A stretch of 64,000 nt of DNA from JBFJKD01 sp038106145 (GCA_038106145.1 JAYODD010000006.1:62001-126000); one strand, 5' to 3'; counted from the stretch's first letter, positions 8,136 to 17,730 are shown. Made by a program: numbers and translations. The notes: generated by a model not told the origin, from the sequence alone.

Positions 8136-9498
8136 AACTGCACTAATTGTGGACGATGAGCCGGATATCAGAGAGCTACTGGCACTCACCCTGAGCCAAC
8201 TTGATCTACAGGTCGAAGAGGCGGGCGATCTCGCGGAAGCCTACCGTGCGCTCAAGCGGCAATCCTATGACTTTTGCCTGACTGATATGCGCCTGCCCGA
8301 TGGCGATGGCCTGCAATTGATCGAACACGTACAGGCAAACTATCCCGATCTGCCCATCGCGATGATCACTGCCCATGGCAATACGGACATCGCGGTGGAG
8401 GCCCTGAAAAAAGGCGCTTTCGACTTTGTCACTAAACCGGTACAGCTACCGCGCCTGCGCGCTATGGTGCAAACCGCACTCGAACTGTCGAGCGATAAGC
8501 CGAGCGAGCTTGATCAACCGGGTCTGCTGGTGGGTAATTCACCGCAAATGCAGGCGCTTCGCCAGCAGATAAGTCGCGTGGCACGCAGCCAGGCGCCAAT
8601 CTTCATCAGCGGCAAATCTGGCAGCGGCAAGGAATTGGTCGCACGAGCGATACACTATCAGGGACCGCGAGGCAAAGGGCCATTTATTCCCGTGAACTGC
8701 GGCGCAATTCCATCCGAACTGATGGAAAGTGAATTTTTTGGACATAAAAAAGGCAGCTTTAGCGGCGCTTTCCAGGACAAGCAGGGGCTATTCCAGGCCG
8801 CCAATGGCGGCACGTTGTTTCTCGATGAAGTCGCGGATCTGCCACTGCCTATGCAGGTGAAGTTATTACGCGCAATTCAGGAAAAATCGGTACGCCCCAT
8901 CGGCGAAGAACGGGAAACTCAGATCGATGTACGTATTCTCAGCGCGACCCATAAAAATCTAGCGCGCGAAGTCAGCACCGGCAATTTTCGCGAAGATCTT
9001 TTTTACCGTATCAACGTTATCGAAATTAGTGTGCCGGGACTTAGCGAACACGCGCAGGATATTCCGGAACTCACCGCCCTGTTCCTGGAGCGGCTGGCAC
9101 AACGGGAAGGCATCGCGATGCCGAAACTGGCTCCCTCCGCCCTGGCGGCGATGGAGAGTTACAGCTTTCCCGGTAATGTGCGCGAACTGGAAAATATGCT
9201 CGAGCGAGCCATGGCGTTATTCGATGGCAAGGAAATTTCGGCCCACGACTTGCAACTTGTGGGCCCGGAAGAAAGCGATTTGCGATCGGTCAGCCCGGGG
9301 CCAGCGACCGAAACAGCGGCCCCTGAAAAAAACGTTACGCCAGCGGGCTCTCTGGATGAGCATATGGCCGATGTCGAAAAAGCGATACTACAAAAAACAC
9401 TGGAGGAAACCCGCTGGAACAGAACCGCAGCCGCCAAAAAACTGGGTATCAGCTTTCGGCAACTGCGTTACAAACTCAAAAAGCTCGGTATCGAATAG
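8128..9498 (+). CDS. pilR: sigma54-dependent response regulator PilR
   Basis: The 456-residue protein has a receiver domain (phospho-acceptor Asp in CLTDMRLPDGDG, residue ~54), an AAA+ sigma54-interaction domain and a Fis-type helix-turn-helix at the end (WNRTAAAKKLGISFRQLRY). Walker A is SGKSGSGKELVARAIHY and Walker B is GGTLFLDEVADLP. The loop that contacts sigma54 reads GSFSGA rather than the usual GAFTGA. It follows pilS with an 8-base overlap and is its cognate regulator. Downstream it is convergent with pilE, leaving only 19 bases between them. Confidence 0.93.
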   Translation: MNKTALIVDDEPDIRELLALTLSQLDLQVEEAGDLAEAYRALKRQSYDFCLTDMRLPDGDGLQLIEHVQANYPDLPIAMITAHGNTDIAVEALKKGAFDFVTKPVQLPRLRAMVQTALELSSDKPSELDQPGLLVGNSPQMQALRQQISRVARSQAPIFISGKSGSGKELVARAIHYQGPRGKGPFIPVNCGAIPSELMESEFFGHKKGSFSGAFQDKQGLFQAANGGTLFLDEVADLPLPMQVKLLRAIQEKSVRPIGEERETQIDVRILSATHKNLAREVSTGNFREDLFYRINVIEISVPGLSEHAQDIPELTALFLERLAQREGIAMPKLAPSALAAMESYSFPGNVRELENMLERAMALFDGKEISAHDLQLVGPEESDLRSVSPGPATETAAPEKNVTPAGSLDEHMADVEKAILQKTLEETRWNRTAAAKKLGISFRQLRYKLKKLGIE

Positions 9499-9517
9499 CT
9501 TCCGTATCTCGTCAAAG

Positions 9518-9976
9518 TCACCAACAGTAAGCGGCGGTTTCGGTGGCACCGCCAGTCACACTCTTTACGCCCAGCGAAGACAACTGTAACGTTTGGCAGC
9601 GCGTATCGTCCGCCTGGGCCAACTGGGGCACCGCCTGCAACGTAAAAGCCGTTGCTGTCGCCCCAGCCGCCAATTGTATAATGTAAATGCGACTGCCATC
9701 TGCCGCTGGAACAGTCTCGCCATCGCTACCGATGCCATAAGTTGCGGCAGGATAGCCCAGATCTGTTAACACGGTGGCATAACGTTTATTGTTTACAAAA
9801 AACTGTTCCTGGCGGGCCTGCACTTTAACTAGCTCACCCGCCGCCAAACTACGACGTGTTTTGATGATTTGGTCCCTGTAATTTGGCAACGCCACCGCAA
9901 CCAAAATACTAATCACCACTATCGCTATCATCATTTCGATCAGCGTAAAACCCTGGCTTTTCAATCGGTTGTTCAT
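9518..9976 (-). CDS. pilE: type IV minor pilin PilE
   Basis: The 152-residue prepilin has a short leader and the PilD cleavage motif QG|FTLIE after residue 9, followed by the hydrophobic helix MMIAIVVISILVAVALPNY. The C-terminal region has two cysteines (TRCQTLQL and the penultimate residue in AAYCW), which probably form the usual disulfide. PilE-type minor pilins, with PilV, PilW, PilX, FimT/FimU and PilY1, form the tip complex that primes pilus assembly. It is the last gene of that block, 9 bases after pilY1. Confidence 0.9.
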   Translation of the reverse strand: MNNRLKSQGFTLIEMMIAIVVISILVAVALPNYRDQIIKTRRSLAAGELVKVQARQEQFFVNNKRYATVLTDLGYPAATYGIGSDGETVPAADGSRIYIIQLAAGATATAFTLQAVPQLAQADDTRCQTLQLSSLGVKSVTGGATETAAYCW

Positions 9977-9985
9977 CCGTTACTC

Positions 9986-12900
9986 CTACTCAATTGAATC
10001 CACACTCGGTTCACGCCAATAGATGGGGTCGGGCTGAATGCCACCGAAATTAATGATGGGAACGCTCGAATCCTCAATGCCGTCACCGTCACTGTCCTTG
10101 CCGATACCGCCACCCGGGATCAGGTAGCCACCGCTGCTATCTGGCGTCACCCCGGCGGGAATACCATCACCCAGGATATGCTTGCGTTGCGGGTAAAGTG
10201 CCGCCGAGCCATCAGCCAAATTAACCAGGTAAATCGCCCCCTGTCCCTCAGTAACGTCGCACGCGCTCGCTGCGGTAGTCGGGGCATAACTGGTAAAAAA
10301 AGCAACGCCGCTGGCTACCAATGGTGTCGCAAGACCCTTCTCCCCCGCAGTCGCAAGCGCTATTTTCCACCCATTAAATTTATCCACCGTACAGGCGGCA
10401 TTACTGGCATCCGAGATCACACATGCACTTACATCGGGCAAATCGCCTATCACCAGCGGTGTGCGCGTTTTTACGGTGACATCGCCACTGGTGGTGGCCC
10501 TATCTTTGATTAAAAATAGATAGTTGCGCACATCGGTTTCCAACGGGTGGGGGCGATCGCCGCTGCTTATTAACACGCCATCGTAATCGCCGTTACCATC
10601 AAAGGTCAGCACCAGCTCCGGAGAGTGGAAAAAACGGCGATCCGTGGTCAGGCCATCCGTCCCCAGCTCCGCGAACTTGGATACAAACCAGTTGTCGCGG
10701 CGGTGATTAGAGTCGCTGCCCTCGGGCAAATCCACCCGCCACACCGCACCACCGGTGTCGCCGACATAGAGCCGATCGATAATGCCGTTGCCATTAATAT
10801 CAACCGGTGTGACCGAACCGGGAATACTGTCAACCATATCCGCGTGCTGATAAACCGTGTTCGACACCGCCCCGGTGGCACCCTGTTTGGCTTTCCAGAT
10901 CAAGGCCCCGGTGCGGGCATTAACAATATAAATAGCATTACCGATGGTGTCGTCGTTGGCGTTTAAATCTTTGCCAATGCGTGCCGTCAACCCGGAATCC
11001 CAGCCACCGTTATAGCCCCCGGCAAAAATCACTACATCCGTAGCACTCGTACCAAAGCGCACCTTGCCGACAATGGGATCAGAAAAGGTTAGTCCCAGCT
11101 CGTTGAAACCAGTGTCCGTACTGGAAATTTTCCATGCCAGACTTGGCGTAGTGGCCGGGTTCGTTACATTCAATGCGTAATAGCTTTTGCCGCCTCGGCG
11201 CAGGCCAAAATAAACGTAGACTTCGTCGCCATCGCCCGGTTCTATTGTCCCATCTCGATCGACGTCCACCTGAAAGGGCACGGGCGTGCCGTCCACGCCA
11301 TACAGCATTTTGCTGCTGGATCGTGTATTGCTACGCAACTGGGAGACGTTACCCAGTAGTTCTCTCGGCATAAAAGCGAATAGCTCTCTACCGCTTGGCG
11401 TACCCCCTGTGGTGCTATTTTGAAAGATGTGAAAGTAACCATCGTTGGTTCCCATCATCACTCTTATATTGGGATTGGTTTTTGAATAGCCCGTCGTCGC
11501 TCCGTAGTTAACCGCCAAAGGGCGAGAGTGTATGGACGACCCGAGAATCCAGGGACGCACATCGGTTCGCGAACCATCGCTATCTACATCGTCGACATCC
11601 AGCCCCCGCGCCCACTTGATATGGTTTTCAGCTATGGTCGTGGTCGCCGCCCCCAATGCGGTTTGCAACGCGGCTGCGGTTGTTCCGTCCGCGTTAAAGG
11701 CGGTCAGTGCCGTTCCGGAACTGGGTCCGACAAATAGCTGTCGCGCGCCGCTATCGCTATTAAGGTTTCCTGGACTGCCGGAAATATAGCCCGGAATCTT
11801 CTGTCCGGCCCCGCCGCGCGCCACTGATCGACCATCTGCGCCAGCCACTTCACCCTCGGAAGCATCAGGCGGCGGGAGGGCGCTCGCATCCGTCCAATAG
11901 GTCAATGCCCCCAGACGAATGCGCCCCTTATCCTTACCAATTTCCTCAAACGCGGGAGCGCCATTAACGTCGAGAATTTGATCAAAAATGGTGTCACCGT
12001 CACTGTCATTCAAGCGCAATCGTTTTAAATTACCGGGCCAGTCAACCGTTGCCTGGGCTTCAAACAACGCGATATAAAGGTTATCCAGCGCTTCAATACG
12101 GTTAAACACGTTCACTGGCACCGAGGCTGCCACAAAGGTACTGCTGACGCTGATAATCTTAATAAACGCTTCCCTGAGCTGGGCTTCCAGCGCCACCGCA
12201 TTGTCGAAGTTCAGAACTCCATCGCCGGAATTACCCGCCGCAGCCCAGGCGGCCGTGGAACCCACACTCCCGGAGTCGGAGATAATCCAGGTGATAAGTT
12301 CCTGCTGCCCTGCCGCCCCCGGCACCAGATCGTGGTGGTTCATATACTTGAGCATATCCGCGAATTTTGTGCTGGCGTTGTCGTGGGGCATATCCGCCGC
12401 TATCTCCGCATCCAGATCATCATCGTTGTTGGCCACGTTCATGGCCATGGCGATGGCGTACAATTTGGTACAGGCAGACGAGGCAAATGTGCTGGGCGGG
12501 ATATAGTTGGTCCCCGACTGAATCAGTGGATCAAAGCTTGGCGATGGCGGCGTAATACTCTGAAAGTTATTGACCGTACCAGCAGCATTACCAAATTGTA
12601 CACGCTTGCCATTCCAGTAGCTGAACATTTCGTAAAATGTTTCGCTGGGCTGCAATTTATGGGATTTGCTGTTATTGGAGGGCTCTTTGATTTGGCGCAA
12701 CCGGTAAATCAGATATTTTTTATATTTATCCGTTCCAGCAAAGCCACTGGGTAACGTAATTCCGGTAGTGGAAAGGTCTGCTCCGAGTTGGTTGTATCCC
12801 TGCAATATGGTGCCACCGTTGTCGAAATTACTGATCATCAGCCCCATATGAATGGGGTCAAAATCCGTAGTCGACATAATGGATTCAAGAATAGCCACAA

Positions 12901-13177
12901 ACACTTCGTACTTGGTCACTTTATTGGACAGAGGAGTGCCTTCCGCGAGTCGCGCCGCTTCTAAGGCCTTTGCCGCCCCGGGGGACATGGTCTCCTTACA
13001 GGTTGCGTTAAACGAACTGCAATGGGTTGCAAATACGCTGGGACGCCAGTCCAGCATCAGCATCGCCAGAGGCACGGAACCCGCTATGGATTGCAGGTAA
13101 ATATCGATATCGTCCGCCTTGGCGGAGCCGACCCCGATGATCAGCGGCAGCAGACAAGCACTTATCAACCTTTTCAT
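9986..13177 (-). CDS. pilY1: type IV pilus tip adhesin/assembly factor PilY1
   Basis: From the ATG at 13177, which has a GGAGG site 7 bases upstream, this encodes 1063 residues with a signal peptide ending near GSAKA|DD. The N-terminal part corresponds to the von Willebrand A-like region, but the metal-site motif expected as DxSGS reads LDWRPS. The C-terminal half is a beta-propeller like that of Neisseria PilC and Pseudomonas PilY1, with calcium-loop-like sequences DVDRDGTIEPGDGDE and DVNGNGIIDRLYVGDTGG. PilY1 sits at the pilus tip and supports extension, adhesion and surface sensing. It lies between pilX and pilE in one transcription unit. Confidence 0.92.
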   Translation of the reverse strand: MKRLISACLLPLIIGVGSAKADDIDIYLQSIAGSVPLAMLMLDWRPSVFATHCSSFNATCKETMSPGAAKALEAARLAEGTPLSNKVTKYEVFVAILESIMSTTDFDPIHMGLMISNFDNGGTILQGYNQLGADLSTTGITLPSGFAGTDKYKKYLIYRLRQIKEPSNNSKSHKLQPSETFYEMFSYWNGKRVQFGNAAGTVNNFQSITPPSPSFDPLIQSGTNYIPPSTFASSACTKLYAIAMAMNVANNDDDLDAEIAADMPHDNASTKFADMLKYMNHHDLVPGAAGQQELITWIISDSGSVGSTAAWAAAGNSGDGVLNFDNAVALEAQLREAFIKIISVSSTFVAASVPVNVFNRIEALDNLYIALFEAQATVDWPGNLKRLRLNDSDGDTIFDQILDVNGAPAFEEIGKDKGRIRLGALTYWTDASALPPPDASEGEVAGADGRSVARGGAGQKIPGYISGSPGNLNSDSGARQLFVGPSSGTALTAFNADGTTAAALQTALGAATTTIAENHIKWARGLDVDDVDSDGSRTDVRPWILGSSIHSRPLAVNYGATTGYSKTNPNIRVMMGTNDGYFHIFQNSTTGGTPSGRELFAFMPRELLGNVSQLRSNTRSSSKMLYGVDGTPVPFQVDVDRDGTIEPGDGDEVYVYFGLRRGGKSYYALNVTNPATTPSLAWKISSTDTGFNELGLTFSDPIVGKVRFGTSATDVVIFAGGYNGGWDSGLTARIGKDLNANDDTIGNAIYIVNARTGALIWKAKQGATGAVSNTVYQHADMVDSIPGSVTPVDINGNGIIDRLYVGDTGGAVWRVDLPEGSDSNHRRDNWFVSKFAELGTDGLTTDRRFFHSPELVLTFDGNGDYDGVLISSGDRPHPLETDVRNYLFLIKDRATTSGDVTVKTRTPLVIGDLPDVSACVISDASNAACTVDKFNGWKIALATAGEKGLATPLVASGVAFFTSYAPTTAASACDVTEGQGAIYLVNLADGSAALYPQRKHILGDGIPAGVTPDSSGGYLIPGGGIGKDSDGDGIEDSSVPIINFGGIQPDPIYWREPSVDSIE

Positions 13178-13256
13178 AACGTAACCTCCGTCCTTTCCAG
13201 TACGTTTATCTGCAGCGAACCACGCTCGCCCACCTCTTCCTGATTCTTTCTTCCGA

Positions 13257-13790
13257 TTACTTTTCAATTTCTACTCCATGTACCACCGTAGCGTTCCCCA
13301 GCCGGGTATCGCCGCTGTCGTAGTTAGCTACCACTTCAAAATAATAATAGGTACAACTGGTACCGCAGGCTTTATCCTCACTGCGGCGTTTGTGGGGTTT
13401 TTTTGCAAACTCCGGCGCCTGGCGCACAATGTAGTAATCCAACGCAACCCCACTTGGTACGGTCGTTACATCGCCGGCGAGGCTAATTTTTTTATCGTCA
13501 CAATAGGAAGCCGTGGAACCCGTCTTACATACTGTCCAGCCTACTCCTCCAGCAGTGGTAAAATTAGTCGCCACATTGACAAGATCTGCCGGGATCGCCG
13601 CTGCAATGGCTTCTACCCGCTGGAATGCCTCCTCCTTGAACTGGTCATTACCGGCCATTTGCGTTTCAAACATACTGGTTTGCATGACCGTGACACCCAC
13701 CAGCGCCAGCAATAACAAAAAAATCAGGGCAACGATAAGTACCGCACCGCGGTTCTTGCCGGGGCTACTTTTGAAACGCCTGTTTAACAT
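13257..13790 (-). CDS. pilX: type IV pilus minor pilin PilX
   Basis: The 177-residue protein starts at the ATG at 13790 with a GAGG site upstream. After a basic leader (KSSPGKNRG) comes the hydrophobic segment AVLIVALIFLLLLALVGV. The position usually held by glutamate at +5 of mature pilins is valine, which is typical of PilX. The sequence MQTSMFETQMAGND after the membrane helix is also characteristic of the family. It is part of the minor-pilin complex with PilV, PilW, PilE and PilY1. The 79 bases to pilY1 hold only its ribosome site and a polar open frame. Confidence 0.88.
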   Translation of the reverse strand: MLNRRFKSSPGKNRGAVLIVALIFLLLLALVGVTVMQTSMFETQMAGNDQFKEEAFQRVEAIAAAIPADLVNVATNFTTAGGVGWTVCKTGSTASYCDDKKISLAGDVTTVPSGVALDYYIVRQAPEFAKKPHKRRSEDKACGTSCTYYYFEVVANYDSGDTRLGNATVVHGVEIEK

Positions 13791-13849
13791 CGCTCTAGCC
13801 TCTTGCTGAATATTTTGCAGCAACCGTCACGTCTATACCGCTGTCCCTA

Positions 13850-14902
13850 TTAACGCGCATAGGAAATATTCCGCACCTGTACCGTGGTGCTGTAAACACT
13901 GCGCATGAACGCGTCATTTTTCGCGGCGACGGCGGTACTCCCCAGATTGTACGTTTTGCTGTTGGTATAACCAGGTACGGTATTAATACCACGCACCAGT
14001 AAATAAATACGCGCTGACACCACATTGCTCATGTCAGCCGCCGTGGGCGTTGTTTTGTATTGATCTGGCGTACCGTCCATATTGGTGTCGATACCCAGCT
14101 CAATTTGCATGTCTTCAATTCCCTCCACCAGACAACTGCTAACCATGCCCGTCGCCCGCAATGTTTCGGCGCACAGGGTCGGAATACCATCCGCGGCGGT
14201 ATTGGAAAAATTCCGAATATAAAAAACCCCCGCCTGATATTCCCAGTAGTCGGTACGGGAGCCAGCGGTAGCATCCGCACTCGGGATAGTGCCGCTGGAA
14301 CCCAGATAGACAAATTCCGTCTCCACCACATCTTCGGCACGCTTGAGACGCAGGTACCCCTGGTTTGTGCTGGCAGCAGTGAGTGATGGATTGAACTCCC
14401 CATCCCTTAATGTGTAATCCCCGGCGGTACGCTTCACGGTGAAGATATCCGTGCCTGCCACAATTTCCCCCGCGGTTAGACAACCCGCCAGGTTGGTGCC
14501 ATTGATGGTGGTGACGGCACCAGCAAAATTATCGATAAATTCCAGCGGATTATCCGTATTCGTTGCCCAACTCGGTGCGCAATCCGTGCCGGTTAATGCC
14601 ACGGGGGCCGCGCCCGCACCGCCGGTAATCACGCCGCCGAAAAAGCCCACGTGTTGCAACTCCCTTTTTAGAAAATTTAACGCAAAGCGTCCGTTTTCCT
14701 GCAACCGTGCCTGCTCGTCTTCGTAACTGTAATTGCGTTTGCTGTCCAGATAGACATTGATCACCCCCGTCATCAATACCAGTCCGAGGACAATCGCCAC
14801 CATCAGTTCAATCAGCGAAAATCCGGCCTGACGTAAACCGCTAGACTCACGGCGACTGGTGCTGCGCGGTAAGTAAACCATCGAATGCGCCAAAAAATTC
14901 AT
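13850..14902 (-). CDS. pilW: type IV pilus minor pilin PilW
   Basis: The protein has 350 residues from the ATG at 14902, which lies one base past the pilV stop. The prepilin cleavage motif is QAG|FSLIELMVAIVLGLVLM, followed by the typical PilW stretch around YEDEQARLQENGRFALNFL. The size is usual for PilW, the largest of the minor pilins. An in-frame ATG at 14881 could also start the protein; the longer frame upstream only overlaps pilV. Tight packing with pilV suggests coupled translation. Confidence 0.9.
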   Translation of the reverse strand: MNFLAHSMVYLPRSTSRRESSGLRQAGFSLIELMVAIVLGLVLMTGVINVYLDSKRNYSYEDEQARLQENGRFALNFLKRELQHVGFFGGVITGGAGAAPVALTGTDCAPSWATNTDNPLEFIDNFAGAVTTINGTNLAGCLTAGEIVAGTDIFTVKRTAGDYTLRDGEFNPSLTAASTNQGYLRLKRAEDVVETEFVYLGSSGTIPSADATAGSRTDYWEYQAGVFYIRNFSNTAADGIPTLCAETLRATGMVSSCLVEGIEDMQIELGIDTNMDGTPDQYKTTPTAADMSNVVSARIYLLVRGINTVPGYTNSKTYNLGSTAVAAKNDAFMRSVYSTTVQVRNISYAR

Positions 14903-14903
14903 A

Positions 14904-15506
14904 TCACACATCCACAATGAAGGTAGATAGCACCAACAGCCGGCGCTGTACATTGTCCGCACCATACAGGCCCGTAGCTTCACCACAATCCGATTCGGTT
15001 GGATTGGTCATTTCCTCAACTCCCCGCCAGGCAATCGCGACCTGGACGTTGCCGGCGTTATGCGTAATGCAGGCGGTGGGCTGCACCAATCCCCCTGCGT
15101 TCGACGTAACACCATCAACGGTGACGCGCTCCGTGGCGCCGTCCAGCAATAGCTCGATTTCGTACAGGTCCCGAGTTGCCAGTTGCGCGGGAGTGCAGGT
15201 TCCGGTATTGCAACTGGCAGGTGCGGTGGTAATCGAACTTTCGCCGATGGTTGCCACATAGTCGGCGAGGGCGGTGGGATTGCTACGCATCCGCTCTATG
15301 GCATCGCGCGCCACCGCACTCGCCATCGACCGTTGAGCCGCCTCGTGGGAATAGCGTTTGGCAGTGGTCTGTAACGTCATCATGCCCAGTAAACCGACCG
15401 CCAGCACCAACACCGCAATCAGTACTTCGATCAACCCCGCACCCTGCGCGCGGTGCAGTCGCGAGCGTCCATTACGCAAAACAGGTGTTTTCGTCATAGC
15501 AAACAT
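14904..15506 (-). CDS. pilV: type IV pilus minor pilin PilV
   Basis: This is a prepilin of about 200 residues. The cleavage site fits RAQG|AGLIEV, which places glutamate at +5, followed by the hydrophobic LIAVLVLAVGLLGMMTLQ. PilV proteins join the minor-pilin priming complex. The start is uncertain: ATG codons at 15506 and 15497 and a GTG at 15512 are in frame, and none has a strong ribosome site. It follows fimT by about 40 bases and is one base from pilW. Confidence 0.87.
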   Translation of the reverse strand: MFAMTKTPVLRNGRSRLHRAQGAGLIEVLIAVLVLAVGLLGMMTLQTTAKRYSHEAAQRSMASAVARDAIERMRSNPTALADYVATIGESSITTAPASCNTGTCTPAQLATRDLYEIELLLDGATERVTVDGVTSNAGGLVQPTACITHNAGNVQVAIAWRGVEEMTNPTESDCGEATGLYGADNVQRRLLVLSTFIVDV

Positions 15507-15547
15507 ATCCACGTTTTCATTTACACCGGTCCAAACCTACGCATCAA

Positions 15548-16171
15548 CTAAGGACAAGTTTTGTCCGCATCCAGCCCCTTCTGCATTCGCGGCCTGCCGG
15601 TCAGGGAAACCACAATTTGCCGAGCCTCCTCGTCAACCGCATTCGCGCCACACAAACGAAATGAATCCGCCTGGCTAGCAGTGGCGTCTGGCCGATAAGT
15701 GACGCGGTTGGCGTAGTTGGCCCCAGTGCGCAGGGTATTACCGCCACTCAAAGCACCCACCGCGCGAATCACCGGCTCGTCCGCATCCAGGGTGTTGTCG
15801 CGGTCCTTATCCGGAAAAACCAGCCAGCCCTGCTCCCAGTTCCCCGCGCCAGTACAGTCCGCGCCGTCGGCGCTCTTGCACACCACCACCGGATAGTTGC
15901 GTTTAACCGCCTCGCTGCGCGCCAGCATCAGGGAAGTAAACAACGCGTTGCTCTGGGTTTGCAGGCGGTTCATGCGTATGATTTCCATAAACGAAGGTGC
16001 CACCGCAGCCACCAGTACCGCCAATATTGCGATCGTTATCATCAGTTCAATTATGGTGAAGCCCAAAGCTTGAGAACGGAGGACGACACCGAACCCGTTG
16101 TCAGCCACCGAATAACATCCGTGACCGATTCGTCGCTGACTTTTCTTTTGTGGTAGCACCGTTTTTTCCAT
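15548..16171 (-). CDS. fimT: GspH/FimT-family minor pseudopilin
   Basis: The 207-residue protein contains the prepilin motif ALG|FTIIELMITIAILAVLVA, followed by the GspH/FimT pattern MNRLQTQSNALFTSLMLARS with the conserved ARSEAVKR segment. The leader before cleavage would be 37 residues, much longer than the usual 6-20, and no alternative start codon exists in frame between it and the cleavage site. It leads the minor-pilin operon fimT-pilV-pilW-pilX-pilY1-pilE. It could equally be called FimU, because the two are related and only one copy is present here. Confidence 0.82.
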   Translation of the reverse strand: MEKTVLPQKKSQRRIGHGCYSVADNGFGVVLRSQALGFTIIELMITIAILAVLVAAVAPSFMEIIRMNRLQTQSNALFTSLMLARSEAVKRNYPVVVCKSADGADCTGAGNWEQGWLVFPDKDRDNTLDADEPVIRAVGALSGGNTLRTGANYANRVTYRPDATASQADSFRLCGANAVDEEARQIVVSLTGRPRMQKGLDADKTCP

Positions 16172-16334
16172 GTCTTTCGCACACCCCGTACCTGTTGTCG
16201 CCTTGATAACAAATAAATTTTTTTAATTCTCTGTCACGCGACAGGCGGAAAAATAATCCGACCGGCAACTATTGACAAAGATGAACGGCAGGATTTTCCC
16301 TCCAGCGGTAGCGCCGGGGCATGTATTGACGTGT

Positions 16335-17267
16335 TTAGCGCAGTTCCCTGGGAATGGAAAAGCGAATATTTTCGGTTTTCCCTGGTACTTCGACGGGCTT
16401 TTCCGCACCCAATTTACCCAGTTGTGCGACCACATCAGCCACCAGTTTTTCCGGTGCGGAAGCGCCCGCAGTCACACCGATCGTCCGCCGACCCCGCAAC
16501 CAGCCGGGATCAATCTCGGCGGGCGTGTCAATCAGGTAGGCACTCGCACCGCAACGCTCGGCCAGTTCCCGCAGGCGGTTCGAATTAGAGCTGTTGGGAG
16601 AGCCCACCACCAGCACCAGGTCACATTCCAGGGCAAGCTGTTTAACCGCATCCTGTCGGTTCTGGGTGGCATAGCAGATATCGTCCATGCGCGGACCAGC
16701 AATATTCGGGAAACGCTTGCGCAGGGATGCGATCACCCGCGCGGTGTCATCCATCGACAGGGTTGTCTGGGTGACGTAGGCGACGCGCTCGGGGTCGTTG
16801 ACCGTCAGGCTGGCGACATCACTGTCGTTTTCCACCAGGTAAATTCGTCCACCGTTACCGGTGTCGTACTGCCCCATGGTGCCCTCCACCTCGGGATGAC
16901 CCTGGTGACCAATGAGGACACATTCGCGACCTTCGCGACTGTAGCGAGCCACCTCCATATGCACCTTGGTCACCAGGGGGCAGGTGGCGTCAAATACCCG
17001 CAACTGTCGCTGCGCAGCTTCCTTCTGCACCGCCCTGGACACCCCGTGGGCGCTAAAGATAACGATCACTCCGTCGGGTACTTCCGCAAGCTCCTCCACA
17101 AAGACCGCGCCCCGCGCACGCAGACCGTCCACCACGAATTTGTTGTGCACCACTTCGTGGCGCACGTAGATGGGCGCGCCAAAAGTATCGAGAGCACGAT
17201 TGACGATATCGATTGCGCGATCCACACCGGCGCAAAAACCCCGCGGATTGGCCAAACGAATTTCCAT
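16335..17267 (-). CDS. ispH: 4-hydroxy-3-methylbut-2-enyl diphosphate reductase IspH
   Basis: The 310-residue protein has the three cysteines that hold the iron-sulfur cluster of IspH: RGFCAGVDRAI (residue ~12), DATCPLVTKVH (~96) and the later Cys in DDICYATQNRQ. VGSPNSSNSNRL and the TAGAS motif are also present. It reduces HMBPP to IPP and DMAPP in the last step of the MEP isoprenoid pathway. It follows fkpB, lspA and ileS on the same strand in the order common in Pseudomonas. The 163 bases between ispH and fimT hold a small inverted repeat (CTGTC/GACAG at 16231-16244) without a T-run. Confidence 0.95.
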   Translation of the reverse strand: MEIRLANPRGFCAGVDRAIDIVNRALDTFGAPIYVRHEVVHNKFVVDGLRARGAVFVEELAEVPDGVIVIFSAHGVSRAVQKEAAQRQLRVFDATCPLVTKVHMEVARYSREGRECVLIGHQGHPEVEGTMGQYDTGNGGRIYLVENDSDVASLTVNDPERVAYVTQTTLSMDDTARVIASLRKRFPNIAGPRMDDICYATQNRQDAVKQLALECDLVLVVGSPNSSNSNRLRELAERCGASAYLIDTPAEIDPGWLRGRRTIGVTAGASAPEKLVADVVAQLGKLGAEKPVEVPGKTENIRFSIPRELR

Positions 17268-17298
17268 GCGTTTACCTGTATCCCAGTTACTCTATCGC

Positions 17299-17730
17299 CT
17301 ACTCTATCGCAAGCACATGCACCTTGAATTCCAGGGTGTGCCCAGCCAGCGGGTGATTAAAATCCACCGCGATATTGTCGCCATCAATCGCGGTAATGGT
17401 GCCGGGTAGTTCTGCACCGGCGGCATCGGCAAACATCACTACCAGGCCCTCACTCAACGCCATATCTGAGGCAAAATGGTGACGTTGCAGGGTGGTTGTA
17501 TTGGCTGGATTGGGCAAGCCGAAACCGCGCTCCGGCGCCACAAAAAACGTTGCGGCCGCACCCACCCCGAGCCCTGTCAGCAGCGCTTCAAAACCCGGCA
17601 GCAGGTTACCATCGCCCATGGTGAAAGCCGCCGGTGTGCCACCAAAATTGCTGTCGACCACCCTGCCATCTTCCAGGGCCAGAGAAAAATGCAGGGTAAC
17701 TCGTGAGTCTGGGCCAATAGTTGCGCTCAT
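17299..17730 (-). CDS. fkpB: FKBP-type peptidyl-prolyl isomerase FkpB (SlpA-like)
   Basis: The 143-residue protein is an FKBP domain with the insert-in-flap (SlyD/SlpA) arrangement. GRVVDSNFGGTPAAFTMGDG and LLPGFEALLTGLGVG come first, followed by DFNHPLAGHTLEFKVHVLAI at the end. It catalyses proline isomerisation and may act as a chaperone. Its start overlaps the lspA stop by 4 bases. It lacks the histidine-rich metal-binding tail of SlyD, which favours FkpB. Confidence 0.9.
   Translation of the reverse strand: MSATIGPDSRVTLHFSLALEDGRVVDSNFGGTPAAFTMGDGNLLPGFEALLTGLGVGAAATFFVAPERGFGLPNPANTTTLQRHHFASDMALSEGLVVMFADAAGAELPGTITAIDGDNIAVDFNHPLAGHTLEFKVHVLAIE

Noticed and set aside
16231..16244. 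Hairpin CTGTC-ACGC-GACAG as terminator of the ispH operon
   Set aside because: It is short and is not followed by a T-run on the minus strand.
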